Assembly (NCBI GenBank): GCA_030761205.1
Contig: JAULJL010000028.1
Span: 15,489,001-15,553,000 of the forward strand
From: Fremontodendron californicum
Taxonomy: Eukaryota; Streptophyta; Magnoliopsida; Malvales; Malvaceae
DNA: 64,000 nt
Reading direction: 5' to 3'
This document shows, piece after piece, positions 44,191 to 55,623 of this stretch. The position numbers and the translations under genes were made by a program. Positions within the stretch are counted from its first letter, which is position 1. Every line of letters begins with the position of its first letter. The notes beneath the pieces are model-generated. The model saw only the letters and a list, made by a program, of their open reading frames with translations. It was not told where the DNA came from and did not search any database.

Positions 44191-44291
44191 GCCAACAAAT
44201 GTGTGGTTTATGGGTAGAGTGCTGGACTCTTAGTTCCGTGATAAGGGATCAAACCCTGACAACTTCAAATATAAAAAAAAAAAAATATTTA
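44191..44291 (+). mobile_element. tRNA-derived SINE
   Basis: The head reads GGGTAGAGTGCTGGACTCTTAG with a B-box-like GGATCAAACCC. The tail is TTCAAATATA followed by an A-run. The 9-bp TSD CTTGCTATT (44182-44190 and 44292-44300) is perfect and may extend left with TTTA. It is related to the intronic SINE at 23733-23828. The ACTCTTA stretch resembles the anticodon loop of tRNA-Lys(CTT). Confidence 0.8.
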
Positions 44292-44671
44292 CTTGCTATT
44301 TCAAAAGTTTTTATACTCACAAAATTTTTGATTCATAACTTCCAAAATGAATATAGTTTAAGACTTTCACTACAACTCAAGACTTATAATAGATTCATGA
44401 GATGATAGATTATTTATACAAACCATAAATAAAATCATGTTATTTATACAAATCATAAATAAAACCATGTGCACCAACATAAATGAGCACAATGTGATTT
44501 AGATTATGGCATCATTTGATCCAAACTTATGACCATCATATAACAGATTCTCAATAGAAGATTTTATTTTCATATTACAATTGTGATCCCATTATTAAAG
44601 CCTAAGCCTTCTCATCATTCTACGTTTGACTAGAAAACTTAATCATACAAATAGTATATGATTTATTTTAT

Positions 44672-44880
44672 TTTATCTCTTTAGTTTGGTTTAAATAGAT
44701 AACTTTTTAAGAGACAAAAATCTTAATAAATAATTAAGAAACATAACTCTTAATTAAATAACCAAGAGACACAACTCTTAATACATAATTAAAAGACAAA
44801 ACCTTTTAATTAAATAAAGACGCAACTTTTCACTTATCATATGCAAGTTATGTGACTTATTATTTTGAAAATGTTTCCAT
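44672..44880 (+). repeat. Direct repeat copy B (AGAGACACAACTCTTAAT)
   Basis: It is the partner of 42238-42412, with extra tandem units of the 30-bp motif, and ends CATATGCAAGTTATGTGACTTATT. Confidence 0.6.
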
Positions 44881-47220
44881 AATCTAGATCTCAAGAAAAT
44901 AGTCATTAGGAAAGGATTTAGAAGTACGTTGTTGATAATACTATCACGTCTCAAACCCAAGGATAACAAACGCCACACACCTACAAGATACAATCTCACA
45001 AACATGCAAGGCAACGAACTAACGAAATTCTTTTCGAAATCCAAAGAAGTCAAATGCCTAAAATAGAAAAGTACGAAGTTGCAAATATTTTAAAAATCAA
45101 TAAATCATGAACTCGAAAATAGGGTTTCGAAATATATTTAAAAAATATTCATAAAAATTCAAATAAAAGCTTAAAGTCTTGAATAATCGATCAAAAATTA
45201 GTTTCAAATAAGTATTAAAAATATCTTGAAAGTTCAACTAAATTTTGAAATGTTACTCCTCGAAATTCTCGCGTGCCTGACCAATTCAAAACCTGTAAAA
45301 TATTAAAGAAATGAGTGAGCTCAACTACTCAACAAGTAACCAAATCCCTAAGCTAGGTTAAGCATGGTCAAAAATACTTAGGCCAAAGTGACTAATTAAA
45401 TTTTCAATTGCAAAAAAAGGAGTAATATTATAATTGTAAACAACTTCAAAATCAGATTTCACCATAACAAAATTAAACAAATAGCAAACATTTTAATTTC
45501 CAAAATTTGTCTCTCTTAATAAGCCATGGCCACACTTTAATCTTGGTGACAAAGGTCAGAAATTATAATAAGGACCACAATTAACCTAGTGGCATATGTC
45601 AAAATATATTGAAAGCAACCAATAACTGCACAGATCGAATATCACAATTACCAATATTCTAAACCGATGGCATGATTCGAAATCAATTTCTAATCATAAA
45701 ATACATGTCGGCATGGCCAACTATTAACCTTTATTGGCAGAGCTAGAACAATAGCATATTAGGAGACCATATTAAAATATAAAATATTAGATTACCCATA
45801 GTGCATCATAATTTTACTTTCTTTATATGAAACAAAGCATGCTTTATACAAAACTAGATTTCAAAGACATACTTCTTACAACATAAATCATGTAGTAAAA
45901 TCGAAGTCATGAAAGTAAACATATGGGTTGAACAAATAAATTTCATGGTTGAAACAAAATAACTATAATTTTCGTACTTAACCCGGTTTAATTAAACAAG
46001 AGACAAAAATATTATTTATAGCAAACATAATATGAAAATCATTAAGGTTGATTTTTTGGGACATAAACACTAAAGGAACATCAAGTCACATTCGTGATTT
46101 GTTAAACTAATACTTAAGCAGCAAATTACATAAATTTTCTAGTAGCCTAGAAATTCAAGAAAAAATATTCTAAAATAAAAAATTAACAAAAAATATAAAC
46201 TAACAAGTACAAATTCCTGCTGGTCATCTTAAGACATTTAGGTTGTCTGGCAACCTCTCTAACAAACCGAAACTATTCAGTAATATAATCCTTTATTAAA
46301 ACTTTTTTCTTAATATTAAAAAATATCTAAAATTAAGTAAAAGAGAATATTTTAAATCTAATTACATAAAATCAATATCAAATGTGACTTTTTTTTTATG
46401 AAGATCTAATTACAACATTGAATAAATTTCATATTTGTGCACTTGTATTTAATAAAGTAAGTTTTTACAAAAATTATAAACATAAAGATAATTTCATAAA
46501 AATATATTTATATATGTAAAAATTTACTATAACTAATACAACTAAAATTCATTTAATTTTTAATTAAATAGATTAAATTTTGATCAAAAATAAAAATAAT
46601 TAAAAATAAAATAATTAAAAATAAAATTTTCAAAATTTGAAATTTCAGTGTTTTATGATCATTTGGCTTACTTGGAGCCACTAAAACACCAATTTAAAGT
46701 AATAACATAGAAATTTGTTACGACAAAAAAAGATTATAGAAAATTTAAATTTTGAAGGTCAAAACTTTGAAAATCATCAGCCCAAATTATTTAGTTTTTT
46801 TGAGAATCTAATTCGTCGAACTCACTTTGGAAGTTCGATTCTTTTAACATATAACTCATATGTTCAAACTCTTGAGCTGCTACTATTTTATTCCTCCTTT
46901 CATGTTTGATCCTGCAGTACTGAAATTTAATTTCATGATTGTTTCCATTAATTTTGTTACTTAAGTGATGCGAAAATGATATTTCTGGGAAAGAGCAAAG
47001 AAGGAAAAGCTGAAACCACCATGAGGATTGGTGGTAGTAGTGGTCGAATCATCTAGACTTTCTTGTGCTGATGGCAGCTGTGGAATGAAATACAAAGACA
47101 AGGCTGAAGATCAGGAACACTACTCATTTGGCTCCTCCATGATAGAAGAAAATTAAGATAAGGCAAGGATTTATCGTGACATAGCGATTGTTATTTTATG
47201 ATTTCGATTTTTCGGTTACC
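44881..47220. other. Unassigned AT-rich interval
   Basis: No coding region recognised. 45250-45370 (GAAATGAGTGAGCTCAACTAC and neighbours) looks like retroelement-derived sequence of a kind common in plant intergenic DNA. 46990-47160 is less AT-rich but has no convincing open frame. Confidence 0.35.
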
Positions 47221-47245
47221 AATATTCATCACAATTATGATGTGA

Positions 47246-47338
47246 ATGATTATCAGTCTTTAACGATTAAGCTCACGACTGTGAATTATGTGAATGATTA
47301 TCGGTCTTTACGATTAAGCTCACGATTGTGAATTACAT
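47246..47338. repeat. Two-copy tandem repeat (about 45 bp)
   Basis: GAATGATTATC(A/G)GTCTTTA and ACGATTAAGCTCACGA occur twice in a row with a few changes. Confidence 0.75.
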
Positions 47339-48026
47339 ATATATAAATTTAATTTACGATTAATTGTAAATAACTTTTTTTATATAAATAAAAGATCATA
47401 AAATGTGATAAACTATTTTAAAAAGGAATTTTTATGAAAATAATTACTCTGTTTTACATTAAGTTATGCCAAAAAAAAATTTCACGACTGCGTTGACAGC
47501 GATAACATCCGTTAAATATGACACGATCGAAAATGCATTCGTGACCGTAATTTAAATCCTGAGACAAAAAATTTAACCAACATTTATGATAACATCCGAA
47601 GCCCAATGTGAAGAGTTTAGCGAGTGAAGATATATATTCAAATATATATCATTCATCAAGCTTAATTAAGTTCAATTAAGCTTCAAAAACTATAGAAATT
47701 TGATCATATAAAATAAATGCTAATTGCGAACCTGCATTAAGCACACTAAACTTAATAATTATCTCCAAACAACGGTTTTAATTAATTTCTCATCTATATT
47801 TTGTCCATTTGTCTAGTTTATGATTCCCGAGGATGTTTCAGAAAATTGAATTTATGGAGAGTTTGTTTTAATTTGGTGTTGTCAATATATGTTAATTTTG
47901 GTTTTTTAATTTTAGGTAATTCATTTTTAAATGCACCAAAAAGTGCATTGGTTTATAAATTATAATTTTTTTTATATATATATATTTTGGGTAAAAGAGA
48001 TTGAAGCTCATTCTTTGAGTGAAAAA

Positions 48027-48900
48027 TGTTGCATATCAAGTGATTAAATGTTGTTTATAAATACGAAATACGTATATTAATACATAGGTTATCATAAGTA
48101 GATACATAGTGTATAATTTATATACACAATTGATATTAAAATTGAATGAGAAATTGGTCTCACAAACACCCACTTGAAGAGGAAGAAAGTTGGTAGAAGT
48201 TGTGTATAGTATACAATCCCACATAGAACAAAGAATAGTTTTAGCTTGTAGTTTATATAAGCTAGTGTTCCATATTCGGTTGGGCCCCAAGAGGCACCCA
48301 AATTTTATGGTGGGTGAGAACTTACATAAAATTGGGCTAGACCACACACACACGCGCATGGGTAGAGCCGGGCTGGGCTTGGGTCAACGATTAATTTTTT
48401 ACTGCCCAGCCCAACTAGCTTTTTCTGTCCGAATAATTCATGCCTATTCGGCCCAGGATCGAATCGAACCAATCTGTATATTTCAAGATTTTTGTCTTTT
48501 CGATAAAGACATGCTGGTTCGATTCTGTGCCTGACCGAACCAGTTCATCCCATTTGGTGTGACTGTTCTGACCGAACAAGTTCATTCCAAATGGTTTGAC
48601 TGTTTCGAACAGTCCTCTGCATTTCTATAAATACCAGAGTCTTGTGTCTATATTACTCACTCAAAAATTATTCTGTCTTCTGAGAGAGACTTAGCTTTTT
48701 CTGATTCGCTGTGTTGCATCTTCGAGTGTGCTCTCGTCTGCAACAATTATAGAGGAAACCTGGGAGATGATTTGCATCAAAACTATAAGCACCTTTTAGA
48801 CAGGCAAAATTCATCTTAAAGTCAAAGGTTTTACCTTGACTCGATCTTGTTTCGTTTCTGTTCGGATTAAGTCAGTATCATTATATATATATATATATTC
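48027..48900 (+). repeat. 5' LTR of copia B
   Basis: It starts TGTTGCATATCAAGTG and is collinear with 12490-13390. It holds CACACACACGCGC, CCGGGCTGGGC and the TATA box CTATAAATACC (48625-48635). The 3' boundary is not certain. Confidence 0.7.
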
Positions 48901-49115
48901 AAATTCGGTTTTATATAGTGTGAATTTCGTTCATATTTTATATTTTCTTTACATATATATGTATGTAATCTTAAGACGAATTTTTTAGTGATTTTATTAC
49001 TGTATGTCACAATATATATATGTATATATATTAAGTAACAGAATATAGTTACATAGTTTTTTGTTAGAATATATATATATAATACTTACTGACAACATAT
49101 ACGTTATAATATATA

Positions 49116-49406
49116 TAAGAACACGTTAGATGAGAAATGGAAGACTACAATTTTATTCTATACCATGTTCTGTTATATACAGCAACAATATGATAAGCTT
49201 ATCATTTTAGCTTATGCTTATCTTAGTTTTAAAAATATTTTAGATTACAGATCATGATATATTTAAATTACAAAAAGGAATTCTATCTAAGTTAGTAAGC
49301 TTGATAGGACTGTGTCTCGGTGGCAGTGTGTTGAGCTGCTGTGGGATAGGTTTTGTTGCAGTCAGTGGGCTGTGACTTAGCAGCATGAGAGGTAGTTGTA
49401 TTAACA
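49116..49406 (-). repeat. 3' LTR of copia A
   Basis: It is collinear with the other LTR without the 90-bp insert. A purine-rich tract with GCGGGG on the minus strand adjoins it (49407-49420), consistent with the polypurine primer. Confidence 0.8.
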
Positions 49407-49411
49407 TGTCC

Positions 49412-49868
49412 CCGCAAGACTGTAGAGCCATCGGTACCAGTCTTGGGTTTTAGAAAAAGAAATCTATGCCTGGCAAGAGGTTTGGTAAGACCAACAGCAA
49501 GCTGATCTTTAGTTAAGATGTATGACACCTTGAAGTCACCCGATTGAACATGATGGCGAACAAAGTGATAGTCCAAGGCGAGGTGCTTCATCTTTGAGTG
49601 AAAAACAAGATTTGCACTGTGGTAAGTGGCACTAATATTATCACATAAGAGTTAGGGTGATCGTTGAAGTGGTTGTTGTAGTTCTGTCAACAGATTTTTG
49701 TGCCAAAGAATTTCTGCAGCAGTGTTGGCAATAGCTCTATATTCTGATTCTGTAGAGGATTTTGCAACATTTTTCTGTTTAATTGACTTCCAGGAGATAG
49801 GAGTTTTTCCAAGGAACAGAATGTAGCTTGTGGTTGAAGTCCTATCATCTATGTTACCTGTCCAATCA
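49412..49868 (-). pseudogene. copia A RNase H and tail
   Basis: SYILFLGKTPISWKSIKQKN, AKSSTESEYRAIANTAAEIL and LDYHFVRHHVQSGDFKVSYI belong to the copia RNase H, which degrades the RNA template. A frameshift lies near 49640. The final LARHRFLFLKPK motif precedes the LTR. Confidence 0.85.
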
Positions 49869-50818
49869 TAGGTAATAAATGGGTATACAGGATAAAATGC
49901 AAAGCTGATGGCACTGTTGACAGATTCAAAGCTCGTTTGGTCGCTAAAGGTTTTCATCAGAGGCCAGGTTTAGACTTCACAGAAACTTTTAGCGCTGTCA
50001 TCAAGCCTACTACTATCAGATTTGTTCTTAGCATTGCTATTTTCTTTGGATGGTCCTTAAAGCAACTTGATCTTAACAATGCCTTCTTGCAAGGCACCTT
50101 AGAAGATGAAGTATACATGGCCCAACCTTCTGGTTTTGTTGATAAGGTTCATTCTCAGCATGTATGCAAACTGAACAAAGCCATCTATGGTCTGAAACAA
50201 GCTCCAAGGGCATGGTACAAAGAGTTGAGCCACTTTCTTCTGCAATATGGTTTTACCAACTCAACCTTAGACGCATCTCTATTTGTTTATGCTCACAATT
50301 CTGACCTAATCTATTTTCTGGTCTATGTTGATGACCTTATAGTCACAGGGAATAATCAGCACGTTATCGACAGCTTTTTGCTACAACTGTCTAACAGGTT
50401 GTTATTCAAGGATCTTGGCAATCTTCATTTCTTTTTAGGAGTTGAATTCATTCCTACTGCCACCAGATTATTTCTTTCACAGCACAAGTATATTCAAGAC
50501 CTGCTCAACAAATTTGAGATGTCAAGTGCCAAAGAAACTGTCGCACCAATGGCCACACATGCACAATTGAAGCTTAATGATGGTACTGGTTCTGTTAATG
50601 CCACTACTTACAGACAGCTTGTTGGTTCTCTTCAGTATCTTTCCTTAACCAGATCTAATATTGCCTATGCAATCAACAAACTCTCTCAATACATGCACTT
50701 TCCCACGCAGCTATATTGGACAGCTTTCAAAAGGGTACTACGCTATTTAAAGGGAACAATTACTTATGGTCTAACAATACAGCCCAGTTCTTATCTCAAT
50801 GTCACTGCCTTTAGTGAG
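49868..50818 (+). pseudogene. copia A reverse transcriptase, inverted segment
   Basis: The + strand carries the RT from NKWVYRIKCKADGTVDRFKA through ARLVAKGFHQRPGLDF, LDLNNAFLQGTLEDEVYM and the catalytic LVYVDDLIVTGN. It ends in LNVTAFS. Both flanks are minus strand: integrase and the LVSPSS linker on the right, and YDWTGNIDDRTSTTSYILF of RNase H on the left. In intact elements these three parts are continuous on one strand, so about 950 bp have been flipped, with breakpoints near 49870 and 50815. The open frame is otherwise long (306 codons from 49937). Confidence 0.9.
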
Positions 50819-50891
50819 AGGAAGAAGGTGAAACTAAGATCCAGGTTCCATTAGCAATAAGGGCATTAAGTTCAACTGTCATAGCTTCTCT

Positions 50892-52118
50892 CTATTCTGT
50901 TATTTGGAGTGCTTGAGTCACTGATATAGGTTCTGGAGCTATAGGAAGTGGGTGTTTGGTTACTAGGTAGGTTTGTTTAGGCTTAAAAATATTGTTCTGT
51001 GATCGGGTAACCATGGCATATGTTCGTTTGGGGAGAGGTTCTGTGGTTGCTGGAGTAGTGGTGCCTATAGACTGTTCTGCTGAAATGGAATGAGTTAAGT
51101 CATTACCTGATTGGAAGCTTGTCATAGAAGCATCATTGCTAGAGAAGAGAGGCACAACAGAAGTAGTGCGAGAACGTAGGTCTTTGAGGTTAGGGGTGAT
51201 GGTAAATGTTTCATCAGAAATATATCTGGGAGGATCAATAGGTGTAGTCTGTTGTGAAAAAAGTGATTTGTGAAAAGGAAATGAAGACTCAACAAATTTA
51301 ACATGTCTGGATATAAAAACTCTGTTTGTGGAAGGATCCAAGCATTTATATGCACTTTGGTGGATTGAGTAACCAAGAAACACACAAGGCTTTGACTTAG
51401 GTTGAAGTTTGTTAGTTATATATGGTTTAAGCCATGGGTAACACAAGCATCCAAAAACTTTCAGTTTCATGTAGTTGGGTTTGGTTTGGAATAGGATTTC
51501 ATGAGGAGATTTGTTTTGAATATTTGGTGTAGGCATTCGGTTAATGAGATAGACAGCAGCCTGAAATGCATGTGACCAATAGTTTTGAGGCATGGATGCT
51601 TGATGAAGGAGAGTTAAGCCTGTCTCAACAATGTGTTTGTGTTTTCTTTTAGAGACACCATTGTGTTCTGGTGTATGAGGTGGTATTAGAAGGTGTTTGA
51701 TGCCATAGGTAGCTAATAAGGAAGAAAGAGCTTGGTACTCACCACCATTGTCAGAATATAATGAAAGAATTTGAGTGTTGAATTGTTTCTCGACATGTGT
51801 TTTGAACTCTGAAAAAATGTGTATAACATCAGACTTATGCTTGATAGGAAATAACCAGGTGAATTTTGAAAAATGATCTATGAAAATGACATAATAGTGA
51901 AATCCATCATGAGATGTGAGTTTTGGGCTTCCCCAGACATCTGCATATAGCAACTTTAAGGGTTTTGAGCTAGATATACTTGATATGTGAAAAGGCAATT
52001 TATGACTTTTATTACATGAGCAAGAATTACAATCTAAAATTTTATTTGGGAACTCAGAACCTAAGCTGAAAGATTTAAGCATAAAAATTAAAGTCTTGGA
52101 AGAAGGATTCTGTGCCAA
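50892..52118 (-). pseudogene. copia A integrase
   Basis: A 408-codon open stretch covers the core, with the first Asp in LYADVWGSPKL and the second in LYSDNGGEYQAL. It continues with the C-terminal PYITNKLQPKSKPCVFLGYS region. The third catalytic residue is lost. Where relatives have Glu (V-A-E-R-K-H) this copy has Lys (VSKRKHKHIVE), a single G-to-A type change. Integrase joins the DNA copy to the host genome. Despite its long open frame this one should be inactive. The end (VTQALQITE then stop) leads to the inversion breakpoint. Confidence 0.85.
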
Positions 52119-52119
52119 A

Positions 52120-52690
52120 TATTAGCAGTTGGCTTTACACTAATACTCACTGATGTTGATTTAGTTGATGCAGGAGAAGTTGGCAAGGTGAAGGACTTGG
52201 GAAGTTCACAGACATTATTTCTGGTGTGCCCTTTCACCAATGGCACCCCTGTGATGAGATCCTTCACAAGTAAAGAATATGGAAAAAATTCAACAGAGAC
52301 ATGGTTAGTTTTGCATAGTTGTGAGACAGAGATAAGGTCTCCTTGCATTTGAAGAACATGCAGAACATTAGAGAGAAATAGTGGACTGTGTGTAGTGGTG
52401 ATTGAGACAGAACCGGTATGTTTAATATCCAAACCTGAACCATCTCCAACTGGATCTCATCAGGACCTCCATACTCTGAGTAAATGGACAAGTTGTTGAG
52501 ATCTGTATGCAATGTGATGGGATGCTCCTGAGTCCACAACCCAGTTTTCATTGTTTGTTGGATCTGAAATTTGCACAAAGTTGGCAACAGGATCTTCCTT
52601 GGGTGAGACCTTATATTGCCTAAGAATTTGGCATTATGTCCGAACCTGCCACATAGTTGACATATAGGCCTGTTGTTGGTAGTGCTTGTA
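52120..52690 (-). pseudogene. copia A protease / pre-integrase remnant
   Basis: Fragments TDLNNLSIYSEYGGPDEIQ, DIKHTGSVSITTTHSPLFLS and LHVLQMQGDLISVSQLCKTN match the protease-to-pre-integrase part of copia polyproteins. The active-site region is disrupted, and two frames are needed to read it. Confidence 0.7.
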
Positions 52691-53640
52691 TTGAACTGGC
52701 TTGGTCTGGTACTGTTGTTGCTTGTATAGAACTGACTTGGTCTTCTTATTCCAGTGTTGAAGTTGTTTCTGAATTGGGTGTTGTATGGAAAAGAACTTCT
52801 GAAATTTGTATTTTACTGATGTTGATATGCAGGTCTTCTTTCTTTCCTTGTCAGATTTGCAGTAATAGCAGGTGCAAGGACATGATCCTCCTGCTTGGTG
52901 ACTGCCTCAAAGTCAACTAATTTGTCATACAATTTCTCAAGGGATATTATGCTTTCTCGGGCTCTTATTGCAGTGGACATTTCTTTCAATTTTGGTCCAA
53001 GACCATTTAAGATAAAAACTGTCAGGTCGTCTTCAGTGACTAGTGCTTGAGCAAGAGCTAGCTCATCAGCGATGCTTTTCATGGATTGGAGGAAGTCTGC
53101 CACAGGTTTGTTTCCTTGTGTGGCTAAGGACAATTTTTTTAAGGGACATTACCCTTGATCTTGTTTTGCTTGCAAAGAGCTTTGTAAGTTTGGTCATTGC
53201 CTCATGGGAGGTCTTGGAGGTAGCTATCATAGGGATGACAGTTTCAGTGACAGAGGCTACAATGGAATGAAAAATGAGCTTGTCTTATCTGATCCATCTT
53301 GAATATTCAGGGTCTAGGGTTGTAGTTCCTTCAGTGGTGATGAACTGGGTTGGGCAAGAAAATGTCCGATTGACATAGTCAATGAGATCAAGACCAATTA
53401 AGAGGGTATCAAATTGCATATTTGGGCAAGAAAATGTCCCATTGACATAGTCAATGAGATCAAGACCAGTTAAGAGGGTATCAAATTGCATATACCAGGA
53501 AGAAAAATTGCTAGAATTGAGTTTGAGTGGCAGCTGAGTTGTGGCATTGATTTGAATGACATCTAAAAAGGATGTGATTTTGGCTGGACTGGCACTGTTT
53601 GATATGGTTGACAGTTTTTATAAGGCTGTTAAGCGAAAGG
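52690..53640 (-). pseudogene. copia A gag remnant
   Basis: Minus-strand order: an N-terminal stretch with KLNSSNFSSW, then MQFDTLLTGLDLIDYVNGTF. A 75-bp direct duplication (53350-53491) repeats this segment. The core VADFLQSMKSIADELALA and LTVFILNGLGPKLKEMS follows. A zinc knuckle-like CQLCGRFGHNAKF (near 52650) is missing its last cysteine. It would build the capsid, but the frame has shifts and the copy is inactive. Confidence 0.8.
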
Positions 53641-53654
53641 CCTCTGATACCATA

Positions 53655-54039
53655 TAAGAACATGTTAAATGAGGAATGGAAGACTACAATTTTATTCTAT
53701 ACCATGTTCTGTTATATACAGCAACAAAATGATAAGCTTATCATTTTAGCTTATGCTTATCTTAGTTTTAAAAATAGTTTAGATTACAGATCATGATATA
53801 TTTAAATTATAAAAAGGAATTCTATCTAAGTTAGTGTTAGCTCAAGTGGTGATTAAATCAAGAGGGGGTGAATTGATTTCTTAAAAATTAATTGTGGAAT
53901 TAAAAGATCAATTCAAAGCTATCAATTAGTTAGCTTGATAGGATTTGCCTCGATGGCAGTGTGTTGAGCTGCTGCGGGATAGGTTTTGTTGCAGTCAGTG
54001 GGCTATGACTTAGTAGCATGAGAGGTAGTTGTCTTAACA
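53655..54039 (-). repeat. 5' LTR of copia A, with a 90-bp insertion
   Basis: 385 bp against 291 bp in the other copy. The excess is 53836-53925, flanked by TTAGT on both sides (53831-53835 and 53926-53930). The insert begins GTTAGCTCAAGTGGTG and contains AGAGGGGGTGAATTG, resembling the end of another retroelement. Confidence 0.8.
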
Positions 54040-54383
54040 ATATATTGTTTAAGTGTTATAATATATATATATATTATACATAAACAGTAGCGATATATAT
54101 TGTTTAATTGTTAGTTTCATTACTGTTTCTTAGCATATTTACAATTTGGTCTTCTTCGGATTAACATTGTTAGCACATTTATATATATTTCTTACATATG
54201 TTGACAGCATATATATTTGTTATAATATATATTTTAATTAGTAATAACATATATATAGAATTTGTTACTATTTAGTAATATATATTGTTAATGTTTTAAT
54301 TATTAGATACATTACTTTTTATTAGTAGTGTCATTCTTTATAAACTATTACAAGTTGATCCTGTTATTTTTTAATAATAATAG

Positions 54384-55175
54384 ATGGCAGAACGATCTAC
54401 CAGTACTGCTAGTGTGCCTGTAGCGCAACAGGCACTACAGTTACACCTGATGAGAGGATCGAGAAGTTCAGTGGTCTGGACTCAAATGATGGCAGCAAAA
54501 GATGCTATTCTATTTGACCATCCTCAACCTAGCTCGGTTCTTACGGGAGGAAGGCCCGACTCTCAGCTTTGGTGGAAGCATGGAAGCATTCTGACTTATT
54601 ATGCAAGCATTACATCCTCAATGGTTTGGACAACACGTTATACAACGTGTATAGTCCGATCAAAACAGCGAAAGAGCTGTGATAGTCCTTGGAAAGAAAG
54701 TACAGAACCGAGGATGCCAGCACGAAGAAATTTGTGGTTGGCAGGTTTCTGGAATACAAGAGGGTGGACTCAAAAATCGTGATTAGTCAAGTCCAAGAGT
54801 ATCAGTTGATCCTCCATGAGATTACTGCCGAAGGAATGATTCTTAGTGAATCATTTGAAACGGCAGCTTTGATAGAGAAATTGCCTCATTCGTGGAAGGA
54901 TTTCAAGAACTATCTAAAGCACAAGAGGAAGAAGATGACTTTAGAGGACTTGATTGTTCGGTTGAGAATCGAGGAGGATAACTGAGGTTTAGAAAATAGG
55001 GCTAAGGTTTAGACCATGGAAGCCAAGGCGAATGTTGTTAAACATTCGAAAAAGACCAATAAGAGGAAATATGTTGGTTCTAGTTCTTCCCAAGCTAATA
55101 AATTTCAAGAAGTTTACGAGAACTTGTTTCGTGTGCAACAAGCCCGGACATCATGCAAAGGACTGTCGCCATAAC
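54384..55175 (+). pseudogene. copia B gag remnant (UBN2 type)
   Basis: The start ATG at 54384 opens a shifted frame, and the true gag is seen in pieces. KYRTEDASTKKFVVGRFLEY, ISQVQEYQLILHEITAEGM and IEKLPHSWKDFKNYLKHKRK with LEDLIVRLRIEEDN (to 54985) match UBN2-type gag. A zinc knuckle CFVCNKPGHHAKDC (CX2CX4HX4C) follows around 55120-55170. Stops and at least two shifts are present (near 54680 and 54985). Confidence 0.85.
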
Positions 55176-55235
55176 AAAAATTAGAAAGCTCAAGCCAACC
55201 TAGTTGATGATAATGAGATTGAGCTCGCTGCTGTA

Positions 55236-55623
55236 GTGTCACAAGTGAACTTGGTGGAAAACCCTAAGACTTGGTGGGTTGATACCGAGGCCCCTTGTCA
55301 TGTTTGTTCTGAAAGGAAGAGTTTCACCGAGTACAAAAAAGCTGCTGATGATGAGCAACTATTTATGGGAAACTCTACGGCCTGCAAGGTACGAGGCCAT
55401 GGGAAGGTGGTACTTAAGATGACTTCAGGGAAGGAACTAACATTGAACAATGTGATTCATGCACCTGAAATTCATAAGAATTTGGTTTCTAGCTCTCTGT
55501 TGAGCAAGAACGGGTTTAGGCTTGTATTCGAGTCTGATAAATTTGTACTCACTAAAAGTGGGATCTTTATGGGTAGAGGATATCCTTGTGATGGGCTTTT
55601 TAAGCTCAATGTTATGACTGTTG
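55236..55623 (+). pseudogene. copia B protease / pre-integrase, interrupted by a long LTR
   Basis: The protease site reads WWVDTEAPCHVCSERKSF where the family has D-T-G-A, so Gly is changed to Glu. EVHAP-type and NLVSSSLLSKNGFRLVFESD sequence follows. The open frame ends at the solo LTR inserted after VMTVV. Past the LTR and one TSD copy, the frame continues at 60787 without a shift. Confidence 0.85.

Larger units (their letters stand above)
49116..54039 (-). mobile_element. Ty1/copia element (copia A) with an internal inversion
   Basis: LTRs are at 49116-49406 and 53655-54039, ends TGTTAA..TTCTTA on the minus strand. A 5-bp ATATA (49111-49115, 54040-54044) is the likely TSD. The minus strand at 53641-53652 reads TGGTATCAGAGG, the initiator-Met tRNA primer site. 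The order on the minus strand is gag, protease, integrase, then an RT segment that lies on the + strand (inverted), then RNase H. Sequence style suggests the Ale group. It is inserted in the leader of copia B. Confidence 0.88.

Noticed and set aside
48036..48534. Frames on both strands within the copia LTR
   Set aside because: LTR sequence; the paired copy at 12490 does not keep these frames open.
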